64,000 bases of DNA, from NCBI RefSeq assembly GCF_007830185.1, contig NZ_VLKZ01000007.1:1-64000 (forward strand), read 5' to 3'. The position numbers were made by a program, and so were the translations under genes. Position 1 is the stretch's first letter, and every line of letters begins with the position of its first letter. Source of the stretch: Halalkalibacter nanhaiisediminis. GTDB taxonomy: Bacteria; Bacillota; Bacilli; Bacillales; Bacillaceae_D. Shown piece by piece: positions 8,501-18,957 of this stretch. The notes below the pieces were generated by a model. The model was not told the origin of the DNA. It did no database searches and worked only from the letters and a program-made list of their open reading frames with translations.

Positions 8501-10896
8501 TCGCAAAAGTAATAGTCGATGTTCCGAGCTCGCAAACGGATCGTACGTTTGATTACGAAATCCCTGCTGAATGGGATGGAGTAATCCAACCAGGTATGCG
8601 TGTTGTTGTTCCATTTGGACCTCGTCAAATTCAAGGGTTTGTCGTAGAAGTTGTTGCTGAATCCTCTCATGCAAAAACAAAACCAATTCAAGATGTACTC
8701 GATGTATTACCTGTTTTGACGGATGAATTACTTGCGATTGGAGATTGGCTTGCTGAACATACGCTTTGTTTTAAATTATCTGCTTATCAATTAATGGTAC
8801 CAGCTGCTCTAAGAACGAAGGTGAAAAAAGAGGTCGTCCTACTCGCAAAAAGAGACCACCTCCCGTCAGCTCTTCAAGTTTATTTTGAACAAAATGATCG
8901 GATTGAGTGGTCCGAACTAATGAAGCAAGATAAGTCAAAAGTGAAAGATGTTTCTCAAGCGATAAAAGCAGGGTTGTTAGAAGTTCATTATCAAGTCGAG
9001 GAAAAAGGGAAAACAAAGACCGAGCGCTATATTCGGCTTAATGAAAATCAACCATCACTTGAAGAAATACCAGCAAGAGCAGTCAAACAGCATGAACTTC
9101 TTCGCTACGTACAAAATGTAGATAAACCTATTTCTGTTTCGGTACTATTAAAGGACATGCAAACGACAAGACAGACAGTGACGACGTTAATCAAAAAAGG
9201 ATTTTTGGAAGAATTTGAACAAGAGGTATACCGTGATCCTTTAGCGGGGATCGAGTTTGCAAGAACCGAGCCGTTAAAGCTAACAGAGAAGCAACAAAAC
9301 GTGATAAGTCCAATACTCGACTCTCTTGATCAAAAGTCACACAAAACATTTCTCCTTCATGGTGTAACAGGTAGTGGAAAAACAGAAGTGTATTTGCAAG
9401 CCATTGATCATGCTTTGAAACAAGGACGAGAAGCAATTGTTCTCGTACCAGAAATAGCGCTTACCCCGCAAATGGTGCAACGGTTTAAGGGACGGTTTGG
9501 ATCGAAAGTGGCTGTCCTTCATTCAGGGCTTTCAATGGGCGAGAAATATGATGAGTGGCGGAAAATTAAACGTAAGGAAGTTCAAGTAGTAGTAGGGGCT
9601 CGTTCAGCGATCTTTGCCCCTTTCACAAATATTGGGATTATTATTATTGATGAAGAGCATGAAACAAGCTACAAGCAGGAGGAAAATCCTCGTTATCATG
9701 CAAAGGATGTTGCGATTTTCCGCGGAGAGTTTCATCAAAGCCCAGTTATTTTAGGGAGTGCGACACCATCTTTAGAATCATATGCGCGAGCTAAAAAGGA
9801 TGTCTATCATCTTTTACCATTGACAGAAAGAGTGCACAACCGAGCGATGCCGCACGTCGAAGTAGTTGATATGAGAGAGGAGCTACGTCAAGGCAACCGC
9901 TCAATGTTTTCTATGACATTATTTGAAAAATTGAAAGATCGTGTCGAAAAAGGCGAACAAAGTGTCCTCTTTTTAAATAGAAGAGGGTATTCAACTTTTG
10001 TCATGTGTCGAGACTGCGGGTATGTTGCTACGTGTGAACATTGTGATATTTCATTAACGTATCACCGAAGCCATCATGCGCTTAAATGTCATTATTGCGG
10101 CCATGAGGAAAAAATGCCAGAAACGTGCGATTCATGCGGAAGTGAGCATATTAGGTTCTTTGGGTCAGGAACGCAAAAAGTGGAAGAAGAGTTAGCCCGA
10201 GTGTTACCGCAGGCGAGAGTGATTCGAATGGATATCGACACGACAAGAAGGAAAGGTGCGCATGAAAAGCTTTTGTCAGCGTTTGGACGCGGAGAGGCTG
10301 ATATCTTACTAGGCACGCAAATGATTGCCAAAGGTTTAGATTTTCCAAAAATTACACTCGTCGGTGTTCTTGCAGCTGATTCAATGCTACACATTCCTGA
10401 TTTTCGTTCAGCTGAGAGAACCTTTCAGTTGATGGAGCAAGTGAGTGGCCGTGCTGGTCGACATGACTTAGAGGGTGAGGTCATTATTCAATCTTATACG
10501 CCTGATCATTACAGTATCGAGCTTGTTAAGACCCATGAATATGAACCCTTTTTTCAAATGGAAATGACGCATCGAAAGGCAGGTCTTTATCCACCATATG
10601 TGTTTATGGTTCTCATTAATATTTCTCATCCAGAAATTACAAAGGTGATTACTGTGTCTGAGAAGATTGTGGCATTTTTAAAAAGAGAACTTTCGGAAGC
10701 AACAATTGTACTTGGACCAGTCGCCTCACCTCTTGCGCGGATAAAAGATAGATATCGCTATCAATGCATGATAAAATACAGAAATGAACCAGAGCTGAGA
10801 CAAACATTGAGAGAAATTCAACAGCATTTTATTCGTGAAATCAATCAAGGGCAACTTCAAGTATCAATTGATTTACACCCTTACCTTTTTTCATAG
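8497..10896 (+). CDS. priA: Primosomal replication restart helicase PriA
   Basis: 799 residues (B. subtilis 805). PriA recognises stalled forks and reloads the replicative helicase. Order of domains: DNA-binding N-terminal region (1-about 250), helicase lobe 1 with Walker A GVTGSGKT at 289-296 and DEEH at 385-388, lobe 2 with the zinc-binding insertion (eight Cys at 504, 507, 513, 516, 531, 534, 544, 547), then motif VI QVSGRAGR and the C-terminal domain. All catalytic and zinc residues are present. Starts inside coaBC by an ATGA overlap. In B. subtilis def lies between priA and fmt; here only 43 bases separate them. Confidence 0.97.
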   Translation: MIAKVIVDVPSSQTDRTFDYEIPAEWDGVIQPGMRVVVPFGPRQIQGFVVEVVAESSHAKTKPIQDVLDVLPVLTDELLAIGDWLAEHTLCFKLSAYQLMVPAALRTKVKKEVVLLAKRDHLPSALQVYFEQNDRIEWSELMKQDKSKVKDVSQAIKAGLLEVHYQVEEKGKTKTERYIRLNENQPSLEEIPARAVKQHELLRYVQNVDKPISVSVLLKDMQTTRQTVTTLIKKGFLEEFEQEVYRDPLAGIEFARTEPLKLTEKQQNVISPILDSLDQKSHKTFLLHGVTGSGKTEVYLQAIDHALKQGREAIVLVPEIALTPQMVQRFKGRFGSKVAVLHSGLSMGEKYDEWRKIKRKEVQVVVGARSAIFAPFTNIGIIIIDEEHETSYKQEENPRYHAKDVAIFRGEFHQSPVILGSATPSLESYARAKKDVYHLLPLTERVHNRAMPHVEVVDMREELRQGNRSMFSMTLFEKLKDRVEKGEQSVLFLNRRGYSTFVMCRDCGYVATCEHCDISLTYHRSHHALKCHYCGHEEKMPETCDSCGSEHIRFFGSGTQKVEEELARVLPQARVIRMDIDTTRRKGAHEKLLSAFGRGEADILLGTQMIAKGLDFPKITLVGVLAADSMLHIPDFRSAERTFQLMEQVSGRAGRHDLEGEVIIQSYTPDHYSIELVKTHEYEPFFQMEMTHRKAGLYPPYVFMVLINISHPEITKVITVSEKIVAFLKRELSEATIVLGPVASPLARIKDRYRYQCMIKYRNEPELRQTLREIQQHFIREINQGQLQVSIDLHPYLFS

Positions 10897-10939
10897 TGAG
10901 TAGATAATAGGTTTGTGGTTAGAAAGGTAGGAAAACAAC

Positions 10940-11881
10940 ATGAGAATAATATTTATGGGTACACCTGATTTTTCAGTACCTGTTCTGAGATCATTAATAG
11001 AGGCTAATTATGAGATAGTAGCTGTTGTCACGCAACCAGATCGGCCAGTCGGTAGAAAAAAAGTGCTCACGCCTCCTCCCGTTAAGGTAGAGGCGGAAAA
11101 GCACGGTATTGATGTGTTGCAGCCTGAAAAAATACGCGAGAAAGAGCAGCTTGAACAAGTTCTTTCGTATAAACCAGATCTAATTGTAACGGCTGCTTAT
11201 GGACAAATCTTACCTAAGGAACTTTTAGAGGCACCAACGTTTGGCTGCGTGAATGTTCATGCTTCCCTTTTACCAAAGTACCGAGGTGGTGCACCAATTC
11301 ATCAAGCGATTATTGATGGAGAAAAATATTCAGGTGTGACCATTATGTATATGGTGGAAAAACTAGATGCAGGGGATATGATTTCTCAAGTGAAGGTAGA
11401 AATTGAGGAAGAGGATCATGTTGGTTCTGTGCATGATAAGTTAAGCGAAGCCGGTGCTAAGCTGTTAATTGAAACGCTTCCTGCTTTGTTAAAAGGGGAG
11501 ATATCACCAGTCAAACAAGAGGAATCAGAGGTGACTTTCGCTAAAAATATTAGTCGTGATATGGAGCTTCTTAATTGGAATCGCAGTGGGGAAGAGTTGT
11601 ATAATCAGATTCGTGGATTGCATCCATGGCCAGTAGCCTACACTACACTTGAAAATAAGCCTTTAAAGGTATGGTGGGCTATTAAGGTAGCAGCGAAGAA
11701 AACGCTAAGCCCTGGAACGATAGAGAGAATTGAAGATGATGGTATTGTCGTTAGCACGGGAAGTGATGTTTCGTTAAAAATCACCGACTTGCAGCCATCT
11801 GGTAAGAAAAGAATGACAGCAGAGTCCTTTATTAGGGGTGCTGGTGCTCATTTATCACAAGGAATGAAGCTAGGAGAATGA
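10940..11881 (+). CDS. fmt: Methionyl-tRNA formyltransferase
   Basis: 313 residues. It transfers a formyl group from 10-formyl-tetrahydrofolate to initiator Met-tRNA. Catalytic residues are in place: Asn105 and His107 ([16 protein letters not shown]) and Asp143/Asp146 (LDAGDM). The folate-binding N-terminal Rossmann fold is followed by the C-terminal oligonucleotide-binding domain from about 205 ([20 protein letters not shown]). ATG is preceded by GAAAGGTAGG. The partner deformylase gene, usually just upstream in Bacillus, is absent here. rsmB starts two bases after the stop. Confidence 0.97.
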   Translation: MRIIFMGTPDFSVPVLRSLIEANYEIVAVVTQPDRPVGRKKVLTPPPVKVEAEKHGIDVLQPEKIREKEQLEQVLSYKPDLIVTAAYGQILPKELLEAPTFGCVNVHASLLPKYRGGAPIHQAIIDGEKYSGVTIMYMVEKLDAGDMISQVKVEIEEEDHVGSVHDKLSEAGAKLLIETLPALLKGEISPVKQEESEVTFAKNISRDMELLNWNRSGEELYNQIRGLHPWPVAYTTLENKPLKVWWAIKVAAKKTLSPGTIERIEDDGIVVSTGSDVSLKITDLQPSGKKRMTAESFIRGAGAHLSQGMKLGE

Positions 11882-11882
11882 C

Positions 11883-13229
11883 ATGAGTAAACCGATACGT
11901 GAAGTAGCGTTAGATATGCTTCTTCAAATTGAGAAAAACCAAGCCTACAGTAATTTATTGCTAAATCAAACCGTCAAACGATCGAAGCTTGATCAGCGTG
12001 ATGTTGGATTACTAACCGAAATGGTTTATGGAACGATTCAACGAAGAGATACACTTGACTTTTATTTACAGCCTTTTATTAAAAAAGGAGTGTCCTCACT
12101 TGACGTTTGGGTAAAGATCCTATTAAGATTATCCGTCTATCAAATTGTCTACCTAGATCGTGTGCCAGACCGAGCTATCGTCCATGAAGCGGTGCAAATT
12201 GCTAAGAAAAAAGGTCATAAGGGCATCAGTGGAATGGTTAACGGTGTTTTAAGATCGATTTTACGACAAGGATTGCCGACATTTGATCAAGTAAAAGATG
12301 AGACGAAAAGATTTGCTCTTGAAACGAGTTTTCCACTATGGCTTGTCGAACGTTGGGTTGAACAATATGGTTTAGAAGAAACAAAAGCAATGTGTGAAAC
12401 AAGTTTGACACCCCCATCTGTTACGGTTCGTGTTAACCGTGTAAAGGGAACGGTCACAGAAGCGATTGAACGTTTATCTGAGGAAGGGCTAATTGTCAAA
12501 CGAGGTGAGCTTTCTCCAGATGCAATTGTAATTGAAAAAGGGAATGTCTTTGAAACGCGTGCATATAATCAGGGATATGTCACAGCTCAAGATGAGAGCT
12601 CAATGCTAGTTGGACGAGCTGTTAATGTGCAACCTGGAATGAGTGTGATCGATGCATGTGCTGCTCCTGGTGGAAAATCAACGCATTTGGCAGAGCAAAT
12701 GAACGATGAAGGCACGGTTTTGTCATTTGATTTGCATGAACATAAGGTGAAGCTGATTAGACAGCAAGCTGAAAGATTAAACTTAAAGAGCATTCAAGCC
12801 GAGGCGCTTGATGCTAGAAAGATTGATCAACGATTACACGGTCTACAATTTGACCGTGTTCTAATAGACGCTCCTTGTAGCGGATTTGGTGTCATTCGTA
12901 GAAAGCCTGATATAAAATGGACGAAGAGCGAACAGGATATACAGGCAATCCACGTAATTCAACAGGATATTTTGGATGCTGTTGCACCTTTTGTAAAATC
13001 AGGAGGGACTCTTACTTATAGTACATGTACTGTAGATAAAGAAGAAAACGAAGAAAGTGTTAGAGCATTTCTTACTAACCATGAAGATTTTGAACTAGAT
13101 TCTACACTAGAGGAGAGGCTCCCAGAAAAGCTTGTGCAATCAGGGCGTTATCAAACAGGTATGGTAACCATTTTACCGCAAGATTTTCAAACAGATGGAT
13201 TTTTCATTGCTAGTTTAAGAAAAAAATAA
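11883..13229 (+). CDS. rsmB: 16S rRNA (cytosine-967-C5)-methyltransferase RsmB
   Basis: 448 residues. It methylates C967 (E. coli numbering) of 16S rRNA with S-adenosylmethionine. An N-terminal NusB-like RNA-binding domain (1-about 140) precedes the methyltransferase domain: SAM loop DACAAPGGKS at 257-266, DAPCSG with Cys332, and the STCT motif with Cys382, the two Cys used for catalysis and product release in this family. The start overlaps nothing but is only two bases past the fmt stop, with GGAG inside the fmt end. It is followed by rlmN. Confidence 0.95.
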   Translation: MSKPIREVALDMLLQIEKNQAYSNLLLNQTVKRSKLDQRDVGLLTEMVYGTIQRRDTLDFYLQPFIKKGVSSLDVWVKILLRLSVYQIVYLDRVPDRAIVHEAVQIAKKKGHKGISGMVNGVLRSILRQGLPTFDQVKDETKRFALETSFPLWLVERWVEQYGLEETKAMCETSLTPPSVTVRVNRVKGTVTEAIERLSEEGLIVKRGELSPDAIVIEKGNVFETRAYNQGYVTAQDESSMLVGRAVNVQPGMSVIDACAAPGGKSTHLAEQMNDEGTVLSFDLHEHKVKLIRQQAERLNLKSIQAEALDARKIDQRLHGLQFDRVLIDAPCSGFGVIRRKPDIKWTKSEQDIQAIHVIQQDILDAVAPFVKSGGTLTYSTCTVDKEENEESVRAFLTNHEDFELDSTLEERLPEKLVQSGRYQTGMVTILPQDFQTDGFFIASLRKK

Positions 13230-13252
13230 AATGAACGAAAGGTGTGTCATTG

Positions 13253-14341
13253 ATGGAACAATTAAAAACGGCAGTAAAACGGCCAGAGACGAACCAGCTT
13301 CGTTCGATTTACTCCTTACAATTTGATGAATTACAACAGTGGTTACAAGAAAATGGAGAGCCGAAATTCCGTACTGGACAAATTTTTGAATGGCTCTATA
13401 AAAAACGTGTAACAAAATTTGATCAAATGTCAAATTTAGCAAAGGATTTACGTGAAAAACTCGAAAATTCATTTGCGTTAACAACTCTAAAGATTGCAGC
13501 TCAACAAACATCATCGGACGGAACGGTTAAGTTTCTATTTGAGTTGCATGATGGATATACAATTGAAACGGTTGTAATGCGTCATGAATACGGCAACAGT
13601 GTTTGTGTAACAACTCAAGTTGGTTGTCGCTTAGGCTGTACGTTCTGTGCTTCTACTTTAGGTGGATTGAAACGAAACCTAGAAGCTGGCGAAATTGTTG
13701 CTCAAGTTTTAGAATCTCAACGTGTGATGGATGAAATGGATGAACGTGTCAGTTCTGTCGTTGTCATGGGTATTGGTGAACCGTTCGATAATTATGAAGA
13801 ACTTGTACCGTTTTTAAAGACGATTAATCATGATAAAGGCTTAAATATTGGTGCGCGCCACATTACTGTTTCTACAAGCGGTGTTGTGCCTAAAATTTAT
13901 CAATTTGCTGATGAAAAGCTGCAAATTAATTTTGCCATTTCACTACATGCACCAAACACTGAAATTAGAAGTAGACTTATGCCAGTTAACCGTGCTTGGC
14001 CACTTCCAAAATTAATGGAATCGATTCGTTATTATATTGAAACGACTGGTCGACGTGTGACATTTGAGTATGGTCTATTTGGTGGAGTGAATGATCAAGT
14101 TGAGCACGCAGAAGAGCTTGCGGATTTGATCAAAGATATTAAATGTCATGTGAATCTGATTCCAGTTAACTATGTACCTGAGCGTGATTATGTCCGAACA
14201 CCTAGAGATCAAATTTTTGCTTTTGAGAAAACATTGAAGAAACGTGGAATTAATGTGACAATTCGTCGTGAGCAAGGTCATGATATTGATGCTGCTTGTG
14301 GACAGCTTCGTGCGAAGGAGCGAAAAGAAGAGACGAGGTGA
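13253..14341 (+). CDS. rlmN: Dual-specificity 23S rRNA/tRNA adenine-C2 methyltransferase RlmN
   Basis: 362 residues (B. subtilis 363). A radical-SAM enzyme that methylates C2 of A2503 in 23S rRNA and A37 of some tRNAs. The iron-sulfur motif is Cys125-x3-Cys129-x2-Cys132 (CRLGCTFC), the glycine-rich GIGEPFDNY follows, and the C-terminal catalytic Cys349 sits in DAACGQL. A GTG at 13244 is in frame, but AAAGGTG is placed better for ATG 13253. The prpC ribosome site lies in the rlmN 3' end, and prpC starts eight bases after the stop. Confidence 0.96.
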   Translation: MEQLKTAVKRPETNQLRSIYSLQFDELQQWLQENGEPKFRTGQIFEWLYKKRVTKFDQMSNLAKDLREKLENSFALTTLKIAAQQTSSDGTVKFLFELHDGYTIETVVMRHEYGNSVCVTTQVGCRLGCTFCASTLGGLKRNLEAGEIVAQVLESQRVMDEMDERVSSVVVMGIGEPFDNYEELVPFLKTINHDKGLNIGARHITVSTSGVVPKIYQFADEKLQINFAISLHAPNTEIRSRLMPVNRAWPLPKLMESIRYYIETTGRRVTFEYGLFGGVNDQVEHAEELADLIKDIKCHVNLIPVNYVPERDYVRTPRDQIFAFEKTLKKRGINVTIRREQGHDIDAACGQLRAKERKEETR

Positions 14342-14348
14342 TTGGTCG

Positions 14349-15104
14349 ATGGAGTTTACATTTAGGACAGCTGTAGGACGTGTTCGGTCACATAACGAAG
14401 ACAGTGGTGGTGTTTTTAAAAATCAGACTGGTGTTCTTGCGCTAGTTGCTGACGGAATGGGCGGACATCGTGCTGGAGATGTAGCTAGCGCAATGGCGAC
14501 GGATTATTTTCGGACGATATGGGGAGAAGATCTTCATATATCGTCTGTTGTTGAAGCTGAAAATTGGTTGAAAGGTCATTTTGAGCAACTCAATACTAGA
14601 CTTTATACTCATGCAAAGCAAAATGCTGAGTGTCAAGGTATGGGTACCACTCTTGTCGTAGCTCTTTGCACAGAAGATTTTGTGTCCATTGCTCATATCG
14701 GCGATAGTCGTGCTTATATTCGTAATGAATTTGGCTTTCATCAGAAAACAACAGATCACTCTCTTGTCCAGGAACTCGTACGTACTGGGCAAATTACGGA
14801 AGAAGAAGCGGAACATCATCCAAGAAAAAATGTGCTTATGCGGGCGCTTGGCACAGAAGCAGAGACGAAAATCGACATCACGACTCTTTTAGCTGAAGGA
14901 GAACAGATTATTTTACTTTGTTCAGATGGACTAACGAATAAAGTGTCTATTGATGAATTAAATGAATTTGTTTACAGTGATGAGTCGTTAGACGATATTG
15001 CTAAAAAATGCATTGACCTTGCAAATGAGCGTGGTGGAGAAGATAACATTACAGTTGCATTAGTCTCTTATCCTAGTCGCTCTGAATTGGGGAGTCACAC
15101 ATGA
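14349..15104 (+). CDS. prpC: PP2C-type protein phosphatase PrpC
   Basis: 251 residues. The phosphatase partner of the Ser/Thr kinase PrkC; it dephosphorylates PrkC and shared targets. Metal-binding PP2C motifs are complete: DGMGGH with Asp35, HIGDSRAY with Asp119, and SDGL with Asp193. The frame is open from further upstream, but ATG 14349 gives the normal N-terminus (TAVGRVRSHNED) and has GAGGTGATT in front. It overlaps prkC by four bases (ATGA), the classical phosphatase-kinase pair. Confidence 0.96.
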   Translation: MEFTFRTAVGRVRSHNEDSGGVFKNQTGVLALVADGMGGHRAGDVASAMATDYFRTIWGEDLHISSVVEAENWLKGHFEQLNTRLYTHAKQNAECQGMGTTLVVALCTEDFVSIAHIGDSRAYIRNEFGFHQKTTDHSLVQELVRTGQITEEEAEHHPRKNVLMRALGTEAETKIDITTLLAEGEQIILLCSDGLTNKVSIDELNEFVYSDESLDDIAKKCIDLANERGGEDNITVALVSYPSRSELGSHT

Positions 15105-17134
15105 TCGGTCAACGTATTAGTGGTCGCTATCAAATCATTGAGACTATCGGTGGCGGTGGGATGGCGAATGTCTATAAAGCGCTCGATGTAATTCTCGATC
15201 GTCATGTCGCTGTTAAAGTGTTACAACCTCAATTTTCTGAGGATGAGCAATTTATTAAACGTTTCCGCAGGGAAGCTCAAGCTGCAACAAGTCTTGCGCA
15301 TCCCAACGTCGTAAATATTTACGACGTTGGAGAAGAGGGGAATACGTATTATATTGTAATGGAGTACGTTGAAGGACAAACGCTGAAAGAATTGATTCAG
15401 TCCCGTGGTCCGCTTCCGGTTGAAGAAGCGGTGGATTACATGGAACAGATGCTTGCAGCTATTGCCCATGCTCATGCTAATCAATTAATTCATCGCGACA
15501 TTAAACCTCATAATATTCTTATAAGTCACGATGGTGTTTTAAAAGTAACAGACTTTGGGATTGCAAGAGCGATTTCCTCAGCTACGATTACTCATACAAA
15601 CTCTATTATGGGGTCCGTTCATTATTTATCACCTGAGCAAGCGCGAGGAGGCCATGTTACTTACAAGTCTGATATTTATTCGCTTGGGATTGTATTGTAT
15701 GAGATGGTGACAGGTGTCTTGCCATTTTCGGGTGATACTGCTGTATCTATTGCGATAAAACATTTACAAAATGATGTTCCGTCAGCTAGGGAGAAGGTTC
15801 CCTCGTTACCACAAAGCATTGAGAACATTATTCGGAAAGCTACGATCAAAGACCCATTAAAGCGTTATGAAAATGTTCTAGAAATGGAAGAAGATCTTGC
15901 GACGGCATTAAGTCCAGAACGTCTAAATGAACCTTCTTTTATTGAGGATAATGATGATGAAGCGACAAAAGCAATCCCTATTATTCGTGATATACCAGAT
16001 CAAAAGGATCTTGAAAAAACGGTTGAAATTCCACCTCCTCCTGCACCTATGGAACCAGCCGTGGTGCAGGACGTACAAGAATCAATGGCTGCTAATAAGA
16101 AAAAAGGTAAACGAAAGAAATGGCTGATGATCATTATTATTACGTTGGTTCTTTTCTTTGGATCTTTTGTTGCAGCATTTGCTCTTTTACCTAACTTATT
16201 TCGTGTTGATGAGGTAGAGGTTCCGAGTGTCGTTGAAATGTCCTTTGAAGAGGCACAAGACGAATTAACATCCTTAAAGTTGATCGTAGAGCGTGAAGAA
16301 ATTGAGAGTGATACGATTCCTCAGGATCACATCGTTCGTCAAAATCCACAAGCTGGTTCAATGGTGAAAGAAAATGCTACTGTCACACTATATGTCAGTA
16401 CTGGAGTCGAAGAAGTCGAACTAGATAATTATGTCGGACTACCGATTGACCGAGCTGAGACTCTTCTTAATGACTTGAACTACACAGTTGAGCGTATCCC
16501 AAGAGAAACAAATGATCAGTCACCAGGAATTGTCCTTTCCCAAAATCCTGAAGAAGGAACAATGGTCGTAGCTGAAGAAACGACTATTTATTTAACGTAT
16601 AGTATTCAATCACAGATACGTCTTCGTAATCTTGAAGGAGAAGTCGAGGATTCAGTGCGATCCTATTTAAATGAAGTTGAGCTAGTTGGTCGTTTTAATT
16701 CTGAACATTCTCAAACAGTGGAAAAAGGAAAGGTAATTAGGCAATCTCCACCACCTTACACGATGCTGGAAAAAGGTGATGAGGTCAATATCATCATCTC
16801 AAATGGACCAGAGCCTCAGCGCGAACCTGAGAGACCAGCGCCGGCACCTGCTCCACCTCCACCTGAAGAGGAACCAACTCGACTATATGAAGTGAATCAA
16901 CAAATCGTTGTTGAAGAGGAAGATCGTGCTGCAGGTAGAACTTACGATGTACGTATTGTTTACAGGGATGCTAATACAAATGGCGAAGACAGGGTCATAG
17001 TCGAAGAGACAATTAATGAAACGAAGGAATACACAGTGCCATTACGTGTTAGCCCTTCTCAAGGTGGATCTTTTGAGGTGTATGTGAACGGAGAACTTGC
17101 ACATAACTCAAATACTTATACGTATGAAAGATAA
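15101..17134 (+). CDS. prkC: PASTA-domain Ser/Thr protein kinase PrkC
   Basis: 677 residues (B. subtilis 648). Membrane kinase that senses muropeptides and peptidoglycan and controls germination, wall metabolism and stationary phase. Kinase domain 1-about 270: glycine loop GGGGMANVY, Lys39, catalytic HRD Asp133, DFG Asp151. A charged linker leads to one membrane helix (about 339-366, after a run of Lys/Arg). Outside are three PASTA repeats (about 372-436, 438-503, 507-570), then a Pro-rich linker (571-595) and an extra C-terminal beta-rich domain to 677, as in B. subtilis. ATGA overlap with prpC. The unusually long 291-base gap after it is described separately. Confidence 0.96.
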   Translation: MIGQRISGRYQIIETIGGGGMANVYKALDVILDRHVAVKVLQPQFSEDEQFIKRFRREAQAATSLAHPNVVNIYDVGEEGNTYYIVMEYVEGQTLKELIQSRGPLPVEEAVDYMEQMLAAIAHAHANQLIHRDIKPHNILISHDGVLKVTDFGIARAISSATITHTNSIMGSVHYLSPEQARGGHVTYKSDIYSLGIVLYEMVTGVLPFSGDTAVSIAIKHLQNDVPSAREKVPSLPQSIENIIRKATIKDPLKRYENVLEMEEDLATALSPERLNEPSFIEDNDDEATKAIPIIRDIPDQKDLEKTVEIPPPPAPMEPAVVQDVQESMAANKKKGKRKKWLMIIIITLVLFFGSFVAAFALLPNLFRVDEVEVPSVVEMSFEEAQDELTSLKLIVEREEIESDTIPQDHIVRQNPQAGSMVKENATVTLYVSTGVEEVELDNYVGLPIDRAETLLNDLNYTVERIPRETNDQSPGIVLSQNPEEGTMVVAEETTIYLTYSIQSQIRLRNLEGEVEDSVRSYLNEVELVGRFNSEHSQTVEKGKVIRQSPPPYTMLEKGDEVNIIISNGPEPQREPERPAPAPAPPPPEEEPTRLYEVNQQIVVEEEDRAAGRTYDVRIVYRDANTNGEDRVIVEETINETKEYTVPLRVSPSQGGSFEVYVNGELAHNSNTYTYER

Positions 17135-17425
17135 GAAAGTATAAAATACGAGGATGTTTAGCGTAAGTAGTCTAACCGCTCGAGGTTGTCTCATCCTCCA
17201 TGGGGCCCCGGCCTCCTAACCTGGCTGGTAACATATAGACGGGGGGCTGTCTGCACTTGTCGTGGCTGACCAAGGTGTTTGTACACTTTCTAAGAAGCTG
17301 GCTTAAAACCGCAAGGAATTAGACTCCTCATAAGGATCGTAATTTGGCTGGTTGATGAGTTGGCTTCCATTCATCTAAAATAATGAAGTACTTAAAAAAT
17401 CTTGTCAAAAGCTAGGAGGTAATGA
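17135..17425 (+). other. Structured, comparatively GC-rich intergenic region between prkC and rsgA
   Basis: 291 bases with no convincing reading frame. In B. subtilis prkC and rsgA are nearly adjacent. Possible stems: GAGGATG with CATCCTC (17150-17156 and 17192-17198) enclosing a smaller AACC/GGTT hairpin; the palindrome GGGGCCCC at 17202-17209; CCGGCC with GGCTGG (17208-17213 and 17223-17228); AGAC/GTCT; GTGT/ACAC at 17275-17286; TCCT/AGGA near 17324-17335. No T-rich terminator end is clear. I compared it by eye with known Bacillus riboswitches, T-box, 6S, SRP and RNase P motifs and saw no match. It may be a non-coding RNA, a leader of rsgA-rpe, or a decayed insertion. Confidence 0.4.
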
Positions 17426-18316
17426 ATGGCAACTGGAATGATTGTAAAAGCGTTAAGTGGTTTTTATTATGTTCATAATGAAGAAGGCTTGTTTCAATGT
17501 CGAGGCCGAGGTAATTTTCGTAAGCGTCAAATTAAGCCTCTCGTTGGCGATCACGTAGAATTTGAAGCAGAAAATCGTACAGATGGATATATATTAGATG
17601 TGTTTAAACGAAAAAATGAACTCATTCGTCCTCCCATTGCAAATGTCGATCAAGCCATTCTCGTTTTTTCTGCCCAAGAACCAGATTTTAGTACGTTACT
17701 TCTAGACCGTTTTCTTGTTCATATTGAAGCAAATGAGATCGTTCCGATTATTATCATTAGTAAAATTGATCTCTTAGATGAAGTGTCACGTAAAGAGATT
17801 GAAGAATATAAACAACTATACGAAAAAGTTGGGTATGCAGTCTTATTGACGTCAACGATCGACGACGACGACGGGATCGATCATTTGATTCCTTACTTGG
17901 CCGGGAAAGTTAGCGTTGTTGCTGGACAATCAGGGGTTGGAAAATCTTCATTATTAAACCATTTGAAACCAGACCTTGCAATTGAAACAAATGAAATTTC
18001 TACTCATCTTGGAAGAGGAAAGCATACGACAAGACATGTCGAATTATTAAAAATTTCAGACGGACTTGTGGCTGATACACCAGGCTTTAGCTCGCTTGAT
18101 TTTATCAATATAGAAGCTGAGGACTTATCTGATTATTTCCCAGAAATGGCAGAGAAAGCTTCTGCTTGCAAGTTTAGAGTTTGTACACACACTTCTGAAC
18201 CTGGATGTGCAGTGAAACAAGCGTTAGATGAGGGTGAAATTAATCATGGAAGATTTGAACACTACGAGCAATTTTTAGAAGAGATAAAAAATCAAAAACG
18301 GAGGTATGATCGATGA
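17426..18316 (+). CDS. rsgA: Ribosome small subunit-dependent GTPase RsgA (CpgA, YloQ)
   Basis: 296 residues. A circularly permuted GTPase for late 30S maturation. Order: OB-fold (1-about 70), then the G4 motif SKIDLLD before the P-loop GQSGVGKSS (167-175) and DTPGF from Asp217, as expected for the permuted family. A C-terminal zinc motif follows ([14 protein letters not shown]). The start has a strong GGAGGT site. In B. subtilis CpgA is a PrkC target, which fits its place downstream of prpC-prkC. The stop overlaps the rpe start by four bases (ATGA). Confidence 0.96.
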   Translation: MATGMIVKALSGFYYVHNEEGLFQCRGRGNFRKRQIKPLVGDHVEFEAENRTDGYILDVFKRKNELIRPPIANVDQAILVFSAQEPDFSTLLLDRFLVHIEANEIVPIIIISKIDLLDEVSRKEIEEYKQLYEKVGYAVLLTSTIDDDDGIDHLIPYLAGKVSVVAGQSGVGKSSLLNHLKPDLAIETNEISTHLGRGKHTTRHVELLKISDGLVADTPGFSSLDFINIEAEDLSDYFPEMAEKASACKFRVCTHTSEPGCAVKQALDEGEINHGRFEHYEQFLEEIKNQKRRYDR

Positions 18317-18957
18317 TTAAGATTGCACCATCGATTTTGTCCGCTAACTTTTCGAAACTTGGAGAGGATGTCAAAGATGTGGAGAGGGCGGGAGCTGATT
18401 ACATTCATGTTGACGTGATGGACGGTCATTTTGTTCCTAATTTAACAATTGGTCCACTCGTTGTAGAAGCGCTTCGACCTGTAACGAAGCTGCCTTTAGA
18501 TGTCCATTTGATGATTGAAAACCCAGATGTGTACATTCCACAATTTGCAAAAGCGGGAGCAGATATTATTTCTGTTCATGTTGAAGCATGTCCTCACCTA
18601 CACCGAACAATCCATCTGATTAAAGAGCAGGGCGTAAAGGCTGGAATTGTTCTTAATCCAGCAACTCCTGTTGAGATGATTGAGCCCATTTTAGCAGATG
18701 TCGATTTAGTCTTGCTGATGACTGTTAACCCAGGATTCGGAGGACAAGTTTTTATTGAGTCTGTTTTACCGAAAATTGAAAGAGTTGCTGCACTTGTTCG
18801 GAGTAGCAATTTAAATATTGAGATAGAAGTTGATGGTGGGATAAATTCTGAGACAGCGAGAAGATGTATTGCTGCAGGTGCCAATGTACTCGTTGCTGGA
18901 TCAGCAATTTATAATCAAAAGGATCGGACAAAGGCGATTTCATCACTTCGTGTTTAG
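18313..18957 (+). CDS. rpe: Ribulose-phosphate 3-epimerase
   Basis: 214 residues; converts ribulose 5-phosphate to xylulose 5-phosphate in the pentose phosphate pathway. The TIM-barrel metal site is visible: His32 and Asp34 ([12 protein letters not shown]), His65 (DVHLMIENP), Asp174 (EVDGGI). The phosphate loop VNPGFGGQ is near 138-145. The start ATGA overlaps rsgA. In B. subtilis rpe is followed by thiN (thiamine pyrophosphokinase); no trace of thiN is recognisable in the following gap. Confidence 0.96.
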   Translation: MIKIAPSILSANFSKLGEDVKDVERAGADYIHVDVMDGHFVPNLTIGPLVVEALRPVTKLPLDVHLMIENPDVYIPQFAKAGADIISVHVEACPHLHRTIHLIKEQGVKAGIVLNPATPVEMIEPILADVDLVLLMTVNPGFGGQVFIESVLPKIERVAALVRSSNLNIEIEVDGGINSETARRCIAAGANVLVAGSAIYNQKDRTKAISSLRV

